Of a stretch of 16,656 nt of DNA, positions 13,140 to 16,656 are shown one piece after another; the stretch's first letter is position 1; each line of letters starts with the position of its first letter. This DNA is from Oscillospiraceae bacterium (lineage in GTDB: Bacteria > Bacillota > Clostridia > Oscillospirales > Oscillospiraceae), in NCBI GenBank assembly GCA_016287555.1, contig JAEFAK010000013.1, positions 1-16,656 on the forward strand, given 5' to 3'. Made by a program: the position numbers and the translations under genes. The notes under the pieces were generated by a model, which worked only from the letters and a program-made list of their open reading frames with translations, made no database searches and was not told the DNA's origin.

Positions 13140-14074
13140 CCCTGACCGAAGCCGTCAAGCGCCGCGTATGCGCGGGCTCTGACATGGACTACGTCGGCAT
13201 ATGCCGATCCTCCGTGCTCGAAGCCGAGCCGCGCGGTCACAGACCCTCCGACCTCCTGCCGAACGCGAAGAGCATCGTCGTTTTCGGGCGCAGGCTCATC
13301 TCCGGCTCCGTGCAGGCCAAGTTCCGCCAGATAGAGGACAGGACCGCGAATGTCACGGGCTCGTATTCGGCTCATTCCTTCGTCCTCTCGATAAATCAGC
13401 TCTGCGCGAAGGAGACCTACGAGATAGCGCAGTATCTGGAAAACACCTTCGGCTGCTTTGCCATGCCGCTGACGAACAACGTCCTGCAGGCCGTCCAGCC
13501 GGAGGGCAATTACGCGCCCTTTTTCGCCGATCCTTATAAGGCCGGACTGCCCATGGATATCTATAAGGCCGCCGTCGCCGCCGGGATAGGCGAGATGGGC
13601 TGGAACCACCGCGTCATAACTCCCGACTGCGGCCCGCGCGTCTATCTCTGCGCCATAGTCACGAGCCTCGAATTCGAGGAGTACGACGAGCCGTATTCCG
13701 GCGAACGCCTCTGCGACCCGGAAAAGTGCGGCGTGTGCGCGAAAAAATGCCCCGTCGGCGCGCTCAGCGCGTCCGAGGGCGTCGAATGGACGGCGGGCGA
13801 GACCCGATGCAAAGTCGGAAAGCTGAACTTAAACGGCTGCTCCGCCGCGTGCTTCGGCTTTCTGCGCGAGACAAATCCCATGGGCTCAGTGCGCGTCGAA
13901 AGCTTCGCTCCGACCGACGAAGAGCTTGCCGGGGCGCTGAAAAAGCAGTTCGCCGCGCCGGGCTTTCAGACGCTGGACCACCTTCCCATGTTCCATTGCG
14001 ACCGCTGCATGATCTATTGCCCCGTCGGGGACTTCGAGAGAAAGTACCGCGGCACGGGCCTGACGAGAGAGTGA
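13136..14074 (+). CDS. QueG-like double [4Fe-4S] protein, paralog B
   Basis: 312-aa paralog of its neighbours. The N-terminal MDYVGICRSSVLEAEP and the later IVVFGRRLISGSVQ closely match paralog C, so B and C are nearer to each other than to A. The cobamide-fold segment is KAAVAAGIGEMGWNHRVITP. Cluster 1 is C193-x4-C198-x2-C201-x3-C205-P (CDPEKCGVCAKKCP). Cluster 2 is C288-x2-C291-x3-C295-P, with candidate fourth ligands in NLNGCSAACFG upstream. A strong ribosome site (AGGGGGAG) lies inside the end of gene A, and the starts and stops overlap as ATGA, so A and B are translationally coupled. It could be a subunit with A and C or an independent enzyme; no substrate can be proposed. Confidence 0.75.
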   Translation: MTLTEAVKRRVCAGSDMDYVGICRSSVLEAEPRGHRPSDLLPNAKSIVVFGRRLISGSVQAKFRQIEDRTANVTGSYSAHSFVLSINQLCAKETYEIAQYLENTFGCFAMPLTNNVLQAVQPEGNYAPFFADPYKAGLPMDIYKAAVAAGIGEMGWNHRVITPDCGPRVYLCAIVTSLEFEEYDEPYSGERLCDPEKCGVCAKKCPVGALSASEGVEWTAGETRCKVGKLNLNGCSAACFGFLRETNPMGSVRVESFAPTDEELAGALKKQFAAPGFQTLDHLPMFHCDRCMIYCPVGDFERKYRGTGLTRE

Positions 14075-14084
14075 GGCGGCGAAA

Positions 14085-14513
14085 ATGAAGAAAAAGATAG
14101 TTCTGGCGGCGGGATTTCTTCCCGAGGGCGCCATCCCCTATACGGGGCAGTACATATACAAGGTCAAGGCCTTCCGCGAGGGCGCGCACGGCCTCGGGCC
14201 GGACTTTCCGCAGCCGGAATGGCTCGAGATGGAGCTCGAGGGCTCCGGCGGGATAGACGGCAGACTTGAGAAGGTCAAGCCCGTGAGCTCGGCCAATCCT
14301 CTCGACTGCCGCATCCATAAATACTATCTGCTCGAGCACGAGGTATGGATAAAGAACCTCGGCGACGGCAAGTACGTGACCGACTGGACAAACGCCGAGT
14401 GCTGGGCCCTTGCCGAGGCGCGCACCTGCGACGACGAGGGGAACGTGACGGAGACCCGCGAGCTGGGCTTCGTCATCATCCACAGCGACCGCCGCGCCGG
14501 AATCGTGATCTGA
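14085..14513 (+). CDS. unrecognised 142-aa protein within the QueG-like cluster
   Basis: I do not recognise this 142-aa protein. It starts MKKKIVLAAGFLPEGAIPY, has no convincing signal peptide or membrane helix (the first hydrophobic stretch is short and Pro/Gly-broken), and is mostly charged with several aromatic residues (HKYYLLEHEVWIKNL, TDWTNAECWALAEA) and a beta-rich C-terminus (ELGFVIIHSDRRAGIVI). It has three Cys that form no metal-binding pattern. The start has GAGG 8 bases upstream and lies 10 bases after gene B; gene C begins 9 bases after its stop, so it is part of the same messenger. Its position between iron-sulfur subunits suggests a small accessory or structural subunit, but that is inferred only from context. 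Confidence 0.7.
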   Translation: MKKKIVLAAGFLPEGAIPYTGQYIYKVKAFREGAHGLGPDFPQPEWLEMELEGSGGIDGRLEKVKPVSSANPLDCRIHKYYLLEHEVWIKNLGDGKYVTDWTNAECWALAEARTCDDEGNVTETRELGFVIIHSDRRAGIVI

Positions 14514-14522
14514 GGTGATGTC

Positions 14523-15482
14523 ATGGATAAGCATCAGCTGACGAAAAACGTTAAAAACTGGCTCTTCGAGCAGGGCATGGATCTTGTCGGGATATGCCCG
14601 CCCTCCGCTCTCGAGGACGAGCCTGAGGGCCGCCGCCCGACGGACCTGCTGACCTGCGTCCGCTCGGTCGTGGTGTTCGGCCGGAGACTGCTCAACGGCG
14701 CCGTGCAGGCGCAGTTTCGCCGCCTTGAGGACGGGGTGAAGTCCGCCGAGTCCATCTACTCGACCTACGGGCTCGAGCTCGTCCCGAACTGGACCATGGC
14801 CGCGACGACGTTCTATCTCGCGGATTACCTTGAAAATACCTTCGGCGCCGCCACGCAGCCGCTCGGCTGCGGCCCGGAGATGGGCACGCTGCCGAAGAAC
14901 ACGCCGCTGCCGATGTTCGCCGGGCCGAACAAGGACGGCCTCGTGATGAACATCGCCCACGCGGCGATCGCCGCCGGGATCGCGCAGCCCGGCTGGAACA
15001 ACTTCCCGATCACGCGGGAGTACGGCCCGCGCGTGCAGTTCGGCTGTCTGCTGACGGACCTGGAGCTCGTCTACGACGCGCCGGACGACGGCGAGCGCCT
15101 GTGCGACCCGGAGAAGTGCCGCGTCTGCTCCGACCGCTGCCCGATGCGCGCGCTGCCGCCGAAGGAGAGCGGCGAGGAGACCGTCTGGCGCATCGCGGGG
15201 CGGGAGTACGCCGTCGCAAAGCACAACGTGAACGCCTGCACCGTCGCTGCGCTCGGGATGCGCAGCGAGTTCGCCGGCATCCGGGACCGCGGCGATCTCG
15301 TGAAGGGCATGGACCCGACGGACGCGGAGATCGCGGAGGGCATCCGGAACTACGAGATCTCCAACTGCAACCTGGACCACTATCCGAAGTGCTACTGCAA
15401 CGTCTGCCAGATCTACTGCCCGGTCGGCAGCTGGGCGGAGACGTTCGGCCCCCTGAGACAAACAAAGGAAGAGAGGAACTGA
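14523..15482 (+). CDS. QueG-like double [4Fe-4S] protein, paralog C
   Basis: 319-aa third paralog. It opens MDLVGICPPSALEDEPEG and continues VVVFGRRLLNGAVQAQFR like paralog B. The fold segment reads HAAIAAGIAQPGWNNFPITRE, so the Gly-Leu/Ile-Gly core of QueG is GIAQPGW here, more diverged. Cluster 1 is C194-x4-C199-x2-C202-x3-C206-P, but its following PTGAI/PVGAL is PMRAL. Cluster 2 is C292-x2-C295-x3-C299-P with an added Cys290, giving CxCxxCxxxCP. GAGGTGAT precedes the ATG. The first third uses the codon style of the window (including an ATA Ile), whereas from about residue 140 on all Ile codons are ATC and CGG is common, as in the next gene: a possible recombination point within this gene. 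Confidence 0.75.
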   Translation: MDKHQLTKNVKNWLFEQGMDLVGICPPSALEDEPEGRRPTDLLTCVRSVVVFGRRLLNGAVQAQFRRLEDGVKSAESIYSTYGLELVPNWTMAATTFYLADYLENTFGAATQPLGCGPEMGTLPKNTPLPMFAGPNKDGLVMNIAHAAIAAGIAQPGWNNFPITREYGPRVQFGCLLTDLELVYDAPDDGERLCDPEKCRVCSDRCPMRALPPKESGEETVWRIAGREYAVAKHNVNACTVAALGMRSEFAGIRDRGDLVKGMDPTDAEIAEGIRNYEISNCNLDHYPKCYCNVCQIYCPVGSWAETFGPLRQTKEERN

Positions 15483-15486
15483 GAGC

Positions 15487-16656
15487 ATGCAGGAGATTTA
15501 CAAGACACTGTACTGCGACGTCGCGGTGATCGGCGGCGGCGTCGGCGGCTGCGCGGCCGCCATCGAGGCGGCGCGGAAGGGGATGCACACGATCCTCTTC
15601 GAGAAGGGGACGAGCCTCGGCGGACTCGCCACGAACGGTTACGTCCCGCAGATCGCGGGCGGCATCGAGGGCATCTGTCTCGAGTTCGCGCAGAATCTGG
15701 ACCGGATCGGCCAGCTCCGCAAGATCGACCCGAGCAAGGACTACTACCGCAACCCCTCCTTTGAGCCGGAGTACGGCAAGATCGTCCTCGAGGACATGCT
15801 CTACCAGGCGGGCAGCCGCATCGTCTACGACTGCACCTGCATCAACGTGCGGATGGAGACGGACGACCCGCGGCGGATCAACTGCGTCTATTTCTACACG
15901 AAGGCCGGTCTGCTGCGCTGCAAGGCGCAGATCTATATCGACGGGACCGGGGACGGCGACGTCGCAGCGCTCGCGGGCGTGCCCTTCGAGGTCGGCGGCC
16001 AGGAGTTCGCCGGGCTGAACCAGTCCACGACGCAGGGCTCCCGCTGGGCCGGGGCGAACCTCGTCGCCTACCGCGCCGCGGCCGAGCGCTGGAAGCAGGA
16101 GCGGATCGCGCAGGGGGAGGAGAACCCGCTGCCGATGGTCTACGTCCTCGAGGAGGAGGCGATCGCGCGCGGGGAGATGACGCGCCACGTCTGCAACCGC
16201 CACGGCGATTTCTTCCGCGTGCGGATCCCAAACACGCCCGAGGAGGACGCCTCGTTCGTGACCTTCTCGTTCCACAGCTACTACTGCCACAACACGGACC
16301 CGGAGGACGTCACCCGCCAGATCCTGGAGCAGCACCAGCTGATGCGCCAGTTCCACGCCTTCCTGAAAAACCACGTCCCCGGCTTTGAAAAGCTGCGCCT
16401 CGTCGGCATGGGCTCGCTGCCCGGCAGCCGCGACAGCCGCCGTATCTTCGGCGAGTATATGCTGAAGTCCGGCGACGTGTGCGGCGGGGTCACGTTCGAG
16501 GACGGCATCGCCCGCTTCCCGGAGATGTTCGACGCCCACCACCCGACGAGCGACTACTGGGTGTTCGAGCGCCACATGCACCTGCGCGAGCCGGTCGGCT
16601 CGGCGGTCATGGAGGATGAGGAGCACGGCGTCAACTGCACCGCGACGATGCACCCC
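15487..16656 (+). CDS. FAD-dependent oxidoreductase (N-terminal 390 residues, continues past the window)
   Basis: Open to the window edge without a stop. The N-terminus is a Rossmann FAD-binding site: VAVIGGGVGGCAAAIEAAR (GxGxxG at 16-21) with Glu39 at the end of the second strand in ILFEKG to hold the ribose, then LGGLATNGYV. A second FAD-contact motif, IDGTGDGDVAALAG, lies at about 156-169. This fits the FAD_oxidored (PF12831) group, which includes flavoproteins linked to heterodisulfide-reductase-like or catabolic gene sets. The start follows the gene C stop by 4 bases; a GAGAGG about 10 bases upstream is the ribosome site. Next to three iron-sulfur paralogs it could exchange electrons with them. 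All 20 Ile codons are ATC, unlike the left part of the window. Substrate unknown. Confidence 0.8.
   Translation, partial: MQEIYKTLYCDVAVIGGGVGGCAAAIEAARKGMHTILFEKGTSLGGLATNGYVPQIAGGIEGICLEFAQNLDRIGQLRKIDPSKDYYRNPSFEPEYGKIVLEDMLYQAGSRIVYDCTCINVRMETDDPRRINCVYFYTKAGLLRCKAQIYIDGTGDGDVAALAGVPFEVGGQEFAGLNQSTTQGSRWAGANLVAYRAAAERWKQERIAQGEENPLPMVYVLEEEAIARGEMTRHVCNRHGDFFRVRIPNTPEEDASFVTFSFHSYYCHNTDPEDVTRQILEQHQLMRQFHAFLKNHVPGFEKLRLVGMGSLPGSRDSRRIFGEYMLKSGDVCGGVTFEDGIARFPEMFDAHHPTSDYWVFERHMHLREPVGSAVMEDEEHGVNCTATMHP

Noticed and set aside
12138..15482. Calling the three paralogs queG or reductive dehalogenases
   Set aside because: They share fold and cluster motifs only; Cys spacing differs, HEAT repeats and TAT signals are missing, and three tandem copies do not fit a tRNA-modifying enzyme.
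15010..16653. 547-aa open frame on the minus strand
   Set aside because: Antisense to paralog C and the FAD oxidoreductase, whose motifs are clear; the translation is low-complexity and has no domain.

Overview
The window looks like chromosome of a high-G+C member of the Bacillota, most likely an uncultured gut-type clostridium. The support is a MurT/GatD-type gene pair, a CsoR-CopA copper operon, a CtpE/Exp7-type P-type ATPase, strong Shine-Dalgarno sites and TTGACA/TATAAT promoters in GC-rich DNA. The lineage is inferred; no rRNA or other marker gene is present.

Layout. 1-191: tail of an unrecognised gene, closed by a bidirectional terminator. 222-1286 (-): membrane-anchored SGNH hydrolase with a PTPE-repeat stalk. 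1507-2373 (-): stand-alone AAA/ABC-like ATPase. 2495-5429 (-): copper operon csoR-copA with two CsoR-type operators; copA carries a C-terminal HMA domain with its own ribosome binding site, so a free CopZ-like chaperone may be made from inside it. 5478-5554 (-): tRNA-Arg(CCT) with promoter and terminator. 5690-10715 (+): tightly packed operon of a CtpE/Exp7-like cation ATPase (apparently leaderless mRNA), MurT, a GatD-like protein lacking both expected catalytic residues, and a flavin reductase-like protein. 10741-12025: intact IS3-family element inserted in the intrinsic terminator of that operon. 12067-16656 (+): a new promoter followed by three tandem QueG-like double [4Fe-4S] paralogs, an unrecognised 142-aa protein, and a partial FAD-dependent oxidoreductase running off the window.

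The best candidate for an undescribed system is the last cluster: three diverged QueG-like paralogs co-transcribed with a flavoprotein and an orphan small protein, which looks like an electron-transfer or reductive-catalysis assembly of unknown substrate. Second is the MurT/GatD-like pair, where the amidotransferase subunit has Gly in place of the nucleophilic Cys and Leu in place of the catalytic His. A sharp codon-usage change (ATA isoleucine codons vanish after about 14.6-14.9 kb) falls inside the third QueG-like gene and may mark a recombination or assembly junction.
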